Below, piece by piece: positions 26,148-35,175 of a DNA stretch of 64,000 bases. The stretch spans positions 62,001 to 126,000 of the forward strand of contig DATMAG010000079.1 of the NCBI GenBank assembly GCA_035560235.1, written 5' to 3'. This DNA is from DASRDU01 sp035560235 (GTDB lineage Bacteria > Acidobacteriota > Blastocatellia > RBC074). Every line of letters starts with the position of its first letter. Position 1 is the first letter of the stretch. Position numbers and translations under genes: made by a program. The notes beneath the pieces are model-generated. The model saw nothing but the letters and a program-made list of their open reading frames with translations. It was not told the origin of the DNA and did not search any database.

Positions 26148-27200
26148 CTACTGCCTGACCTCTTTCAAAAACTGCTGATACAGCGCCTCGGTCTGTTCCT
26201 TCGTCAGTTTGCCTGAATGAATCAGGATGCGAAAGCGCAGGGTCAGTTTTTCGCCCGGCTGCAGGGTATAGTTCAGCGTCTGTGCGCCTTTGGTGAAATC
26301 CTTCGCGCCGAACGGATTGGCCGCAAACAGGCCGTAACCGCGCGCGTGCCAGTAAGTCGGATAAGTCGGATTTTTCGGATGATCGAAAATCCCGATCACC
26401 ACGTCCTCGCCTTTGACGGCGCCTGACAGCGTCATCCACCTGGCGCGCGTGCCCCAGGCTTCCTTCTCTCCGACTTTGCCTTCGCTGCTCAGATACTTTC
26501 CGTCAACGCCGGTGTTGTCGAGCACCGGAACCTTTGTCGGGTTGCCGTTTGCGTCGGTAAAGACTTCCGGCTTGTCGGCAGGCTCTTCAAGCTGCCGCGC
26601 CACGCGAATGCCGAGCGCGCCTTCCTTCGTGTCGCCAAAGACTACTTTTTTATCCTGCGCCGTCAGCGTGATGATGCGGTCAATGGCGCGCACGTCCTTG
26701 CCGCCGCGAAAGATGATCGTTTCGTCCTGCTGCAGCACCTTCGAGCCGTCAGGCATGATCCAGTCAGCCGTGACCTCAAGCTGCGCGCTGTCGCTGCCGT
26801 TTTTGACGGCTCTGACAGCGCGGTGTCTGATCCGGCCCAGATGATTGTTCGGTTCGCCTTTGACGCCGTCTGAAGGCGTGTTCCAGAAATCAGCGCCGTT
26901 GACGTTGCCATAAGTGAACCACGACGAAATGTGATGCGGATGATCGGTGCGCTCACCCGCAACTTTCGTAATCGGAAAGCTGCGCGTGACGACCGTGCCC
27001 TTCGCGGTTTTGAGCGGATAGAGAATCGGTTTTTTCTGATCGTCCCAGAAGCAGTAGGAAGTAAACAACTCGCCGTCAATGTAAACATCGAGCTGTTTTT
27101 TCTCCCTGTTCTCGACGATCTTTACGCCCCTGCCGCTGGCTGAAGCTGCGGGCGCAATCAGCAGATTCAGAATCAGCGCGAATGAAAGTATGCGTTTCAT
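26148..27200 (-). CDS. Secreted DUF6807 (PmoA-like) family protein
   Basis: Exported protein (350 aa) with a signal peptide (ILSFALILNLLIAPAASA). It has the family pattern FTSYCFWDDQKKPILYPL, then HPHHISSWFTYGNVNGADFW (about residues 91-110) and a C-terminal DHPKNPTYPTYWHARGYGLF. The His-rich HPHH block is the most conserved part of this family, often annotated as methane oxygenase PmoA-like; there is no evidence for methane metabolism here. Such genes usually accompany Gfo/Idh/MocA oxidoreductases and sugar-degradation genes, as here with the gene at 27289. Molecular function unknown. Confidence 0.83.
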   Translation of the reverse strand: MKRILSFALILNLLIAPAASASGRGVKIVENREKKQLDVYIDGELFTSYCFWDDQKKPILYPLKTAKGTVVTRSFPITKVAGERTDHPHHISSWFTYGNVNGADFWNTPSDGVKGEPNNHLGRIRHRAVRAVKNGSDSAQLEVTADWIMPDGSKVLQQDETIIFRGGKDVRAIDRIITLTAQDKKVVFGDTKEGALGIRVARQLEEPADKPEVFTDANGNPTKVPVLDNTGVDGKYLSSEGKVGEKEAWGTRARWMTLSGAVKGEDVVIGIFDHPKNPTYPTYWHARGYGLFAANPFGAKDFTKGAQTLNYTLQPGEKLTLRFRILIHSGKLTKEQTEALYQQFLKEVRQ

Positions 27201-27224
27201 GATTTACTCTCAGCCATTGAAACT

Positions 27225-27261
27225 GAGGGGCAGAAAGAAATCATGTTTCCTGCTGCCCCTC
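27225..27261. repeat. Intercistronic hairpin
   Basis: GAGGGGCAG (27225-27233) and CTGCCCCTC (27253-27261) are perfect complements, and GAAA/TTTC inside the loop can extend the stem. It lies between the Gfo/Idh gene and the DUF6807 gene and could lower expression of the downstream gene. No T-run follows on the minus strand. Confidence 0.45.
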
Positions 27262-27288
27262 GTCTTCCCTTTTCCTGAGCCGGTCATT

Positions 27289-28650
27289 TCAGCTCAGCAC
27301 GACATCCTGCCTTTTATCGTCAAAGGTCACCTTCTTGCCCGTATGCAGCGCGGCAATCGTCATGCAGAGCGCGACCGAATGATCGTATGCCGCCTGAATG
27401 TCAGCGTTCGTCTTCTGATTGCGATTGCGGACGCATTCCATCCAGTTGCGCATGTGCGCGACGGTCTGCTTGTCCACGCCTGTGTTGGCGGCGGTTTCGA
27501 TGCCGCCTTCATCAGTCAGCGTCAGCGGCTCAAGCAGGTTCGCTTTCATGTTCATCTCTCTGGCGTATCTCTCGGTCAGTCCGCCTTCGGGGCCGACCTT
27601 GTTGGTGTCGAGGTTGAGCGTGCCGCCATTGGAATAATAAATCTCCTTGACGCCGCCCGCCTCGTTGGTCTGACGCGAAGTGTAAAGCACCTGAAAGCCC
27701 TTGTTCGTTTTCGGATTGTTGTATTCAAAGACCGCCGTCATCGTGTCGAAATTCGTCCGGCCATCCTTCCACAGATAGATGCCGCCGCTGGCCACCACAC
27801 TGGTCGGATGATGAATGCCGGTGAACCAGTGCACGGTGTCAATCTGATGAACCATCCACTGATCGGGAATGCCCGACGAGAAGGGCCAGAACAGACGGAA
27901 CTCAAGATGCTTGCGCGCATCGAACGGAATCTTCGGATCGCGGTTGATCAGAAACCGCTTCCAGTCGGTGTCCTGTTCCTTCATCAGCGGCACGACATTC
28001 GGACGCCGCCAGCGGCCCGGCTGATTGACGTTCCAGGTCATCTCGGCCATCACGATGTCACCGAACCTGCCGGAGTCGAGATACTCCTTGGCGCGCATGT
28101 AACTCGTCGTCGAGCGGCGCTGCGTGCCGACCTGAAAGACCTGCTTTGAGCCGCCGATGACTTTGAGCGCTTCGCGCGCATCGGACATAATGTTTGCGAA
28201 AGGCTTCTCGGCATAAACATCCTTGCCTGCGCGCACGGCTTCAGTGGCGTGATAGGCGTGCTGAAAATCAGCCGTCGCAATGATCACCGCGTCAATGTTC
28301 TTCATCGCGTAAAGCTCGTCGGTGTTGCGAGCTGTGGCGATCTCCTTCGCCTTTGCCTTGTACTTTGTGTTTGCCGCAATCTTTGCCGTGTTCGTTTCGC
28401 GGTGATGCTTCCAGATGTCGCAGACGGCGACGAGTTCAAAGTTCATCGCCTCGGCACTGGCCATAAAGGCCGGAACGAGCGAACTCATCATGCGATCGCC
28501 CGCGCCGATAATGGCCACGCGAATGCGATCATTTGCGCCGCGCACGCGGCCCGTGCTGTAAGCGGGCAGCCCGCCCAGGGTCAGCCCGGCGGCGGCGACC
28601 GAAGTTGTTTTGATGAAATCCCTGCGTGATCTTCTGTCATCCTGTTTCAT
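27289..28650 (-). CDS. Tat-exported Gfo/Idh/MocA-family oxidoreductase
   Basis: NAD(P)-dependent oxidoreductase (453 aa; AAGGAG seven bases before the ATG). The N-terminus carries a twin-arginine signal (RRSRRDFIKTTSVAAAGL), so the enzyme is probably folded with its cofactor and exported. The Rossmann domain starts IRVAIIGAGDRMM (about residues 43-55) and continues with the EKP motif in DVYAEKPFAN (about 143-152). GTQRRSTTSYMRAKEY follows. Exported members often oxidise or reduce sugars at C3. It is next to a DUF6807 gene and 7 kb from a DUF1080 gene, a family linked with 3-keto-sugar chemistry. Substrate unknown. Confidence 0.9.
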   Translation of the reverse strand: MKQDDRRSRRDFIKTTSVAAAGLTLGGLPAYSTGRVRGANDRIRVAIIGAGDRMMSSLVPAFMASAEAMNFELVAVCDIWKHHRETNTAKIAANTKYKAKAKEIATARNTDELYAMKNIDAVIIATADFQHAYHATEAVRAGKDVYAEKPFANIMSDAREALKVIGGSKQVFQVGTQRRSTTSYMRAKEYLDSGRFGDIVMAEMTWNVNQPGRWRRPNVVPLMKEQDTDWKRFLINRDPKIPFDARKHLEFRLFWPFSSGIPDQWMVHQIDTVHWFTGIHHPTSVVASGGIYLWKDGRTNFDTMTAVFEYNNPKTNKGFQVLYTSRQTNEAGGVKEIYYSNGGTLNLDTNKVGPEGGLTERYAREMNMKANLLEPLTLTDEGGIETAANTGVDKQTVAHMRNWMECVRNRNQKTNADIQAAYDHSVALCMTIAALHTGKKVTFDDKRQDVVLS

Positions 28651-28674
28651 AACGATCTCCTTTTGAGGCTGCGA

Positions 28675-29574
28675 TCATTTCAGATAAGTATCAAACCACT
28701 TCCAGATGTCGGGATAGTTTTCTTCAATGCCAAACCAGAAGGTGTGCCCGCCGCCCGGTTTGATAATCAGCTTCACGGGGCGTTTCAGTTCTTCGTATTT
28801 TGCCCTGAGAATGTGCGACTGCTGCACCGGCACTGTCTTGTCAGCATCGCCGTGAATCAGCAGCAGCGGAGGCGAGTTTTCACCGGCGTAATAAATCGGT
28901 GAGATGGTTTTCAACTGCGCTTCGAGTGAAGTGACTTTGCCGAAGATGCGCGTGAAAAGTTCAGGCTGCGCCTTTTCGAGTTCCTGAAAGCCTTTCTCTT
29001 TTCCCCAGTTGATCAGATCGGTTGGCGGGAACCACGCCACCACAGCCTGCACGCGGCTGCTTACACGTTCGAGCGGATCTTTCGCATCGGGCCTGCCGTC
29101 ATCCGCCGTCAGCGCAGCCATCAGTGACAGATGCCCGCCCGATGAACCGCCGGTCAGGCCGATGTGATCGGGGTCAATGTTGTACTCCTTCGCGTGCATT
29201 CGCACAAAGCGCACCGAGCGGCGCACATCATCGATCATTTCGGGCACGAAATAACGCGGACTGCTGCCGTGCCGCACGACGAAGACCGTGTAACCGCCCC
29301 GCAGCAGGCCGCTGACCCAGTGCTGCGCGCGCAGCTTCGCTTCCTCTTCGGGCAGCGATTTGCGCGACTTCCAGCTTCCGCTTGAAAGAATGATGACGCC
29401 GAGCCGTTTCGCGTTCTGCTCCGGCACAAGCACGTCCATCGTCAGAGCGAGGCCGTCCTTGTTGCCGTAAACAACGTCTTCGACCGCGCGAAATCTGATC
29501 GCCGGATCACTGGCCGCAACGGCGACGCGCAATGCCAGGAGTAGTAAAAGAGTGAAGAAAATTGGTTTTGTCAT
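28675..29574 (-). CDS. Secreted alpha/beta-hydrolase (esterase/BD-FAE-like)
   Basis: Exported alpha/beta-hydrolase (299 aa) with a signal peptide (IFFTLLLLLALRVAVA). The nucleophile motif is GLTGGSSGGHLS (about residues 139-150), the acid lies in HGDADKTVP (about 240-248) and the base in GGGHTFWFG (about 274-282). An extra aromatic-rich loop near VRHGSSPRYFVP may form the oxyanion side. The layout is that of carbohydrate or feruloyl-type esterases and acyl peptidases. It lies 24 bases upstream of the Gfo/Idh gene in the same direction, so deacylation of a plant-type glycan is plausible but not shown. Confidence 0.87.
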   Translation of the reverse strand: MTKPIFFTLLLLLALRVAVAASDPAIRFRAVEDVVYGNKDGLALTMDVLVPEQNAKRLGVIILSSGSWKSRKSLPEEEAKLRAQHWVSGLLRGGYTVFVVRHGSSPRYFVPEMIDDVRRSVRFVRMHAKEYNIDPDHIGLTGGSSGGHLSLMAALTADDGRPDAKDPLERVSSRVQAVVAWFPPTDLINWGKEKGFQELEKAQPELFTRIFGKVTSLEAQLKTISPIYYAGENSPPLLLIHGDADKTVPVQQSHILRAKYEELKRPVKLIIKPGGGHTFWFGIEENYPDIWKWFDTYLK

Positions 29575-29583
29575 TTGACCAGG

Positions 29584-29625
29584 AGTCAGTCAGCGTGAAG
29601 CTGCCGGTCAGCACGCTGACTGACT
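29584..29625. terminator. Strong 14-bp stem after a TonB-dependent receptor gene
   Basis: AGTCAGTCAGCGTG (29584-29597) and CACGCTGACTGACT (29612-29625) are perfect complements with a 14-base loop. It follows the receptor stop at 29641 on the minus strand and precedes the esterase start. Without a T-run it may stabilise the receptor mRNA rather than terminate it. Confidence 0.5.
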
Positions 29626-29640
29626 GTGACGGGTGACGCC

Positions 29641-32600
29641 TCAAAAACCCAGCCGCAGCCCGAAGCGGAAGATTCGTTCACCGCTCACACTGGTGTTCTC
29701 TCCGAAGGTGCTGCTGTCGCGGTTGCTGTTCGGATTGCCCCACTGCGGCGTGTTGGTGAAGTTGAAGGCTTCAGCCCGGAACTGCAGGTTGAATTTCTCG
29801 GTGATTCGGAACTGCCGGAAGAGGCCAAAGTCCCACTGCGACCGATGCGGGCCGCGCAGGATGTTGAAACCGGAAGTGCCAAACCGCGCCCGGTTGTTCG
29901 GATCAGGATCCGACCCGACCGCGCGGAAGGCCGTCACGTCGAAATACTTCTGACCAGGCCCGTTGTTGCCGAACACTTCGACCTTCGGCTTGATCAGGTC
30001 GGCAGTCTGGCTGTTGCCCGGAGCGTTCAGAGTGCTTCCCGACGAAGTCACGGTGAAGGGCAGCCCGCTGAAGAAACTCAGAATGCTGTTGACCTGCCAC
30101 CCGCCCACGATGGCTGACAGGATGCCGCGATCATTCAGGTATTTCCGTCCTTTGCCGAACGGCAGTTCAGTGATGTTGGTGATCTGCAGGTTATGCGGGC
30201 GGTCAAAGCCGCTGAGCGAACGGTTCAGGTAGTAATACTGCGGAATGTTGATTCGCAGCGTATCGTCGCTGTTGTTCGCCCCCGAAGTGGTGATTGATTT
30301 CGACCACGTATAGTTGACGTTGAGCTGGTAGAAATCACGGAACCGGCGCTCAAGGCGGGCCTGCATGCCGTCATAGTGGCTGTTGCCGATGGGCGTAACC
30401 AGCAGGGTCGAGGCCGTCCGCCCGAACTTCTGAGCAAGCTGCCGTCCGCTGTTGCCGCCGCCGATGTTGGCATAGTTCAGTTCCCTGAAGCCCAGTTGCC
30501 GGATCTGCCGGGTGCCGATGTAAGCGACCTCGCCCGTGAAGCCCCACTTCAGCTCCTTCTGCAGCGACAGGTTCCAGGATTGAATGTAACCCCGGTCGAA
30601 CTTGTCCGGCAGCGTAATGGCTGAAACATTGCCCGGAATCGAGATGATCCCGTTACCGAGATCGGGCGCGACGGCAGCGGGAATGCCCTGCTCCAGTCGG
30701 CTGACAAACAGGAATCCGTTCACTCCGGTTGACGCCTCGTTGTTCAGGTTGAGCAGAATCGGGTAATTGGTGCGCAGCGGGCGGGCCAGCGCATACGGAT
30801 CGTTCGTGATCCCGTACCCGGCGCGCACCACGAAGGTCGGCCTGATTCTGTAAGCCAGACCGACGCGCGGAGCAAACAGGCCCTTGCTCACTTTCACGCC
30901 GAGGTCTTCCGGAACCGTACCGACTCCGCCGATTTCGATCTTGTTGGTAGTGGGATTGTATCGCTCAAGCCCGCGATCAGCGCGCGTCGGAATCGGGAAG
31001 TACTCCCAGCGGGTGCCGAAGGAGAAGGTCAGGTTCTTTGTCACCTGCCACTGATCGCGCCCGTAGAAGCTGTACTGCCAGTTGCGCGTGCTGTAGGGAG
31101 CTTCCGTCAGGGTCAGCTTGCCAATGCGATCGGGCAGGCCGAGCAGGAAAGCCGCAAAGCTGTTGAACTGATTCCCGTTCGTCCCTCCCTTGAGGGAAGT
31201 CGTTCCGGTTCCGAAATGGAACCCGCCGCGCGCGCCGAAGCTCGTGTCGCTCGATTCCGGCTGCGTGTGGTTGAGCTTCTGCCGGTAAATATCCATCCCG
31301 AAGCGGATGTTGTGCGGCCCGCGCAGCCAGTTCGCGTTGGTCACGATCTGATACTGATCGTCCCGGCGCGTGTATGGCATGAAGGTGTCAACCGTTCCGT
31401 AATCGGCATACGTTTCCAGATCGAAGAACGGGAAGCCGCCTTCAAACGGCCTGCTCCCGTTGGTGCCTGGAATGCCCAGAAAATCCAGCCCGCGTTTCTC
31501 GTTGATGTCGGACTGCGCCACGTCCGTGTTCTGGCGGAAGAACCCGAAATTGGCATCCACAATGAAACTGGAAGAGAAGGTATAGACGCCGCCGACCGAA
31601 AAGCTGTGCGTCTTGCCCTGGCCCGTCCCCGGATTGGAACTGTTGATGGCACGCCCCTGCAGCGCCTTGCCGAAGACCGTTTCGTTGACCGTGAAAAAAT
31701 TGAGAACGCTGTAGCGGCCAAACATGTTGAATTTGCTGCTGACGTTCCAGTTGACCTTGCTGTCAACGGTCCAGCGGTCAAAGAGGAAGCCAGCCGAGGC
31801 GAAATAGTTGTTGGTTTCGCCCGGCAGATTGGCCTGCGGAATGAGCGGCAGAATCTTTTTGACGCTGGCATTGATCCGGTCGGGGCAGATGACATTCTGC
31901 ACACCGTTGCAGCTGATGATCTGACGACCGGTGCCGTCCGCATTGCCCGTCAGCGGATCGTAAATATTCACGGGCCTGCCGGAGCCATCCACCAGATTGC
32001 GGAAATCGCCGTTGCGAATATTCGCTGTTGGCACGCTCACAATCAGGCTGTCGTTCTGCCGGTTCCTGGTGCCTTCATAGCTCCCGAAGAAGAAGAGCTT
32101 GTTCCTGATGATCGGGCCGCCGAGCGTCCCGCCGTACTGATTCTGAATGAACTTTCCTTTCGGGTTGGTGGGCGGGCGGAAGTAGTCTCTGGCCTTGAGG
32201 TGCTGATTGGAATGATATTCAAAGGCCGCGCCATGAAAATCGTTCGTTCCGCTCTTGATCTGCACGTTGATGGCCGCGCCGCCCGCAAGGCCCTGCTCGG
32301 CATCAAAGCTGTTCGAGACAACGTTGACGGTTTCGATGGCTTCAAGCGCAGGCACATAGGCCGTGATGTGCGGCAGCCAGATATTGGTCGAGCTGATTCC
32401 GTCAATCCGCGTGTTATTCGACGAGCGGCTCGCGCCGTTGACATTGAAAACCATCGAGCGCGACGGGTTGGTCGGCACTGAGTGCGCCTCTTCAGGCGGC
32501 GTGAAACCGGGCAGCGTCTTGAACAGATTCTGGTAGTTGCGTCCGAGCGGCACCGGCAGGTCGCGCAGTGGCCGCGAGGTCAGTTCCGCGCTCACTTCGG

Positions 32601-33024
32601 CCCGGTCAGTTTTGAGTTGTGCGGCTTCCGCCGTAATGATCACGCTTTCCGTCACCTGGCCGACTTCGATGGAGATGTCTGCGCGCGTGACGTTGTTGAG
32701 CGTGACTGTAACGTTATCTTTGGTGATGGTCTTGAATCCGGCCTTGCTGACCCTGACCGAATAGGTCCCGGCCAGGACGGTCGGAAAGTCGTAGCTGCCG
32801 CTGGCGTCTGTGACGCCTTCGCGCGACTGGCCTGTTTCCTTGTGCGTGATCGTGACGGTCGCGCCGGGCACTGCGGCACCACCGCTGTCAGTGATGTTGC
32901 CCGTGATCGAACCATAGAGCACCTGCGCCTGTCCTGGGATGGCAACAAACGCGAGCGCCGCCAGCAGCAGACCGACTGGCAGCAGATTTCCAATCAAGGG
33001 TCTGAATCTGTCAGTTGAAGTCAT
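29641..33024 (-). CDS. TonB-dependent receptor, carboxypeptidase-regulatory type (receptor A)
   Basis: Outer-membrane receptor of the Oar-like group (1127 aa). Signal peptide LLPVGLLLAALAFVAIPG, then a CarboxypepD-regulatory-like domain (about residues 35-115; GSITGNITDSGGAAVPGATV), a plug region (about 150-265; NGASRSSNNTRIDGIS) and a long beta-barrel ending in Phe (FGLRLGF), as expected for an outer-membrane barrel. No clear TonB box is visible. It lies just upstream of an esterase/oxidoreductase/sugar-acid gene run and downstream of a FadR-type regulator, so uptake of an oligosaccharide or glycoside is likely by context. It is one of four such receptors in the window. Confidence 0.9.
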   Translation of the reverse strand: MTSTDRFRPLIGNLLPVGLLLAALAFVAIPGQAQVLYGSITGNITDSGGAAVPGATVTITHKETGQSREGVTDASGSYDFPTVLAGTYSVRVSKAGFKTITKDNVTVTLNNVTRADISIEVGQVTESVIITAEAAQLKTDRAEVSAELTSRPLRDLPVPLGRNYQNLFKTLPGFTPPEEAHSVPTNPSRSMVFNVNGASRSSNNTRIDGISSTNIWLPHITAYVPALEAIETVNVVSNSFDAEQGLAGGAAINVQIKSGTNDFHGAAFEYHSNQHLKARDYFRPPTNPKGKFIQNQYGGTLGGPIIRNKLFFFGSYEGTRNRQNDSLIVSVPTANIRNGDFRNLVDGSGRPVNIYDPLTGNADGTGRQIISCNGVQNVICPDRINASVKKILPLIPQANLPGETNNYFASAGFLFDRWTVDSKVNWNVSSKFNMFGRYSVLNFFTVNETVFGKALQGRAINSSNPGTGQGKTHSFSVGGVYTFSSSFIVDANFGFFRQNTDVAQSDINEKRGLDFLGIPGTNGSRPFEGGFPFFDLETYADYGTVDTFMPYTRRDDQYQIVTNANWLRGPHNIRFGMDIYRQKLNHTQPESSDTSFGARGGFHFGTGTTSLKGGTNGNQFNSFAAFLLGLPDRIGKLTLTEAPYSTRNWQYSFYGRDQWQVTKNLTFSFGTRWEYFPIPTRADRGLERYNPTTNKIEIGGVGTVPEDLGVKVSKGLFAPRVGLAYRIRPTFVVRAGYGITNDPYALARPLRTNYPILLNLNNEASTGVNGFLFVSRLEQGIPAAVAPDLGNGIISIPGNVSAITLPDKFDRGYIQSWNLSLQKELKWGFTGEVAYIGTRQIRQLGFRELNYANIGGGNSGRQLAQKFGRTASTLLVTPIGNSHYDGMQARLERRFRDFYQLNVNYTWSKSITTSGANNSDDTLRINIPQYYYLNRSLSGFDRPHNLQITNITELPFGKGRKYLNDRGILSAIVGGWQVNSILSFFSGLPFTVTSSGSTLNAPGNSQTADLIKPKVEVFGNNGPGQKYFDVTAFRAVGSDPDPNNRARFGTSGFNILRGPHRSQWDFGLFRQFRITEKFNLQFRAEAFNFTNTPQWGNPNSNRDSSTFGENTSVSGERIFRFGLRLGF

Positions 33025-33284
33025 AGAAAATCTCCCCGGGTTACTTGTTAAGAGTAAGATCTCCCTGAAAGCGGCCTGTCTTCAGGGTCGGCGAGGAGCC
33101 CCTGCTTTCAGCAGCATTCTTCCCGCCGGTGTAAAGTCTGCAGCGAGAACCGTGCAGGCGAATGCTGAGGTGGCAGCCGTCCTCACAGTTCTCTTCTCAT
33201 CCCAGCCGGAGCCCGGCAAATGTGATTGTGTTCTGCGACCCGCGCTGATGAATTCGTGATCAGCGAGTCCGGGGTCAGAGTGGG

Positions 33285-34082
33285 CTACTTCGCCGGCCCG
33301 CGCCTTCGCGAGCCGGGTGACTTTTTCAGTCCGTTTTTATCGGCGCTTTTTGCAGTTGGAATCTGTTCGCTCTCCCAGCCTTTTTCCGCCGCGCGCAGAT
33401 GGCGGAACATCATCTCTCCGGCGCGCTGTTTGTCGCGCCTGCTGATCGCGTCATAAATTTCGGCGTGCCATTCGATCGCGGCATCAAGGTCGCTGGCGCG
33501 CCTGATCGTGTCGCGCCGCGCCTGATAGAGCATCTGCATGAGGGTATCCATCACTCCGCTCATGACCGTGTTGCCGGCGGCGCGGGCGATGGCGCGGTGA
33601 AACCGGACATCGTGTTCGAGAAACTTTTCCGGGTCGTTCATCGTCTGGCGCATGCCTTCGACTTCCGCCGCGAGCGCCTTCAGGTCAGTGAATTTGGCGC
33701 GTTCAGCCGCCAGTTCCGCCAGGCCCGTTTCGATGATGCGGCGGGCTTCAAAGAGTTCGGCGGAGCCGGACTGATGAATCAGCACGTGAAACCGCATCGG
33801 CTGGTGAAAGATTTCGTGCACCGAATCGGTGATGTAAGTGCCCGCGCCCGGTCGCGCGTGAATGATGCCCATCACCGAGAGCGCCTTGAGCGCCGTGCGC
33901 AGTGAAGGCCGACTGATCTGCAGCATCCCGGCCAGTTCGCGCTCCGGCGGCAGGCGACTGCCCGCCCTGAGTTCACCCTGTTCGAGCAGTTCCCTGATGC
34001 GCTCGACCACCAGTTCGGTGATGCCTGAACGGTCAATCGGAGCCAGCGCCCGCGTGAAATGATTTGCAATGACCTGCTCCAT
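33285..34082 (-). CDS. FadR-type GntR transcriptional regulator
   Basis: Repressor-type regulator (265 aa; ATG at 34082 preceded by AAGGAG). The N-terminal winged helix-turn-helix (about residues 20-90) reads SRLPPERELAGMLQISRPSL and GIIHARPGAGTYI. The C-terminal FCD ligand domain shows the metal-binding pattern EHDVRFHRAIARAAGN, EWHAEIYDAI and FRHLRAAE. A Lys/Arg-rich tail follows (KKSPGSRRRGPAK). Regulators of this subfamily commonly sense sugar acids such as glucuronate, galacturonate or their 2-keto-3-deoxy products. The position between a KduD-like dehydrogenase and receptor A makes it the likely local regulator of the sugar-acid genes. Its operator was not identified. Confidence 0.9.
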   Translation of the reverse strand: MEQVIANHFTRALAPIDRSGITELVVERIRELLEQGELRAGSRLPPERELAGMLQISRPSLRTALKALSVMGIIHARPGAGTYITDSVHEIFHQPMRFHVLIHQSGSAELFEARRIIETGLAELAAERAKFTDLKALAAEVEGMRQTMNDPEKFLEHDVRFHRAIARAAGNTVMSGVMDTLMQMLYQARRDTIRRASDLDAAIEWHAEIYDAISRRDKQRAGEMMFRHLRAAEKGWESEQIPTAKSADKNGLKKSPGSRRRGPAK

Positions 34083-34187
34083 AACCTGCTCCTTCCGAAT
34101 GTCCGACAAGCTTCATCAGCCTGTCGCTGACCTGCTGAAAGCCTGCTCCTGAAACAACGACAAGCTCCTCAGCCTGTCGAACATCAC

Positions 34188-34958
34188 TCAGACGCCGAAA
34201 GCCAGATACCCGCCATCCACGGTCAGGATTTCTCCGGTCACAAACTCCGCCGCGTCAGAAGCCAGAAAGATGGCCGCGCCCTGCAGTTCCTCAACCCGGC
34301 CAAACCTTCCCTTCGGCGTCCGCGAAAGAAAATGCTGTCCGCGCGGCGTGCCATCCAGAAGCCCCGCATTCAGCTCAGTGCGAAAGACGCCGGGCGCAAT
34401 CGCGTTGACGTTGACGCCGTCTTTTGCCCACTCGCAGCCGAGGCATTTCGTCAGCATCGCCACGCCGCTCTTGCTGACGCAGTAGGCCGTGACTTCCGAG
34501 AGCGAAACGAACGAACTGAGGCTGGCAATGTTGATGATCCGGCCATATTTTCGCGCGAGCATGTGCCGCCCGACCACCTGACAGCACCGCAGCGTGCCGG
34601 TCAGATTGGTTTCGATGATCCCGTTCCAGTCCTCTTCGCTCAGTTCAAGCGTCGGCACCTTCTTCGTGCGTCCGGCGCAGTTGACCAGAATGTCAATCCG
34701 CCCGAACTCATCGAGCACCCGCGCCGTCATCGCCTCAAGCGAGGCCCGGTCGTGCACGTCCGAGGTTACGGCGAGCGAGCGCCGCCCCATCGCTTCGACT
34801 TCGCGGGCCGTTTCCACAACCAGTTCCTCGCGGCGGCTCGTCGCAATCACATCCGCGCCCGCCTCGGCATAGCCGCGCACAATCGCCCGCCCGATGCCGC
34901 TCGTGCCACCGACGACGAGCGCCACTTTGCCTGTCAGTTCGAGTTTTGAATAAGCCAT
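34188..34958 (-). CDS. SDR oxidoreductase, KduD-like
   Basis: Classical short-chain dehydrogenase (256 aa). Seen: GGTSGIGRA for cofactor binding (about residues 17-25), NCAG (about 93-96), the catalytic Ser in IASLSSF and the Tyr-x3-Lys of YCVSKSG (about 157-163), and a C-terminal GEILTVDGGYLAFGV. Sequence and context (FadR-type regulator, sugar-acid dehydratase, sugar-acid permease) suggest 2-dehydro-3-deoxy-gluconate 5-dehydrogenase or a gluconate 5-dehydrogenase, but SDR substrates cannot be read from motifs. It may share a transcript with the regulator 105 bases downstream. A word-repeat hairpin begins eight bases upstream of its start. Confidence 0.85.
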   Translation of the reverse strand: MAYSKLELTGKVALVVGGTSGIGRAIVRGYAEAGADVIATSRREELVVETAREVEAMGRRSLAVTSDVHDRASLEAMTARVLDEFGRIDILVNCAGRTKKVPTLELSEEDWNGIIETNLTGTLRCCQVVGRHMLARKYGRIINIASLSSFVSLSEVTAYCVSKSGVAMLTKCLGCEWAKDGVNVNAIAPGVFRTELNAGLLDGTPRGQHFLSRTPKGRFGRVEELQGAAIFLASDAAEFVTGEILTVDGGYLAFGV

Positions 34959-34965
34959 ATGAGAG

Positions 34966-35095
34966 CAGTGGTCAGTGGTTAGTGGTCAGTGGTTAGTGGT
35001 TAGTGGTCAGTAATAACCATTGCTGTCGGTCAACATTGATCGTAGTCCTGCTGCCGGAATCAACTAACCACTAACCACTGACCACTGATCACTGA
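34966..35095. repeat. Heptamer-built inverted repeat (CAGTGGT/TAGTGGT)
   Basis: The left arm at 34966-35011 is six tandem heptamers of CAGTGGT or TAGTGGT plus CAGT. The right arm at 35063-35095 is four heptamers of ACTAACC, ACTGACC or ACTGATC plus ACTGA, the reverse complement. A loop of about 50 bases separates them. It lies directly upstream of the KduD-like gene and downstream of a truncated gene, so it can form several alternative hairpins in register shifts of seven bases. The sequence is unlike the surrounding GC-rich DNA. Confidence 0.8.
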
Positions 35096-35175
35096 ATTGG
35101 TATGACCAGCGAACTATAGAACCGCGCCACTGGCTTGTCAACGCGAGGCGCGGTTATCTGTAAGTGATCGCCCGC

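Noticed and set aside
26148..27200. Methane monooxygenase subunit
   Set aside because: The PmoA-like name is an inherited label. The protein is soluble and exported with no membrane helices, and no methane genes are near.
31216..32481. Long plus-strand frame opposite receptor A
   Set aside because: The receptor has clear domains in the other direction. This frame has composition typical of antisense of GC-rich genes and no recognisable motif.
34966..35095. CRISPR array
   Set aside because: The repeated unit is seven bases with no spacers, and the second half is its reverse complement. No cas genes are present.
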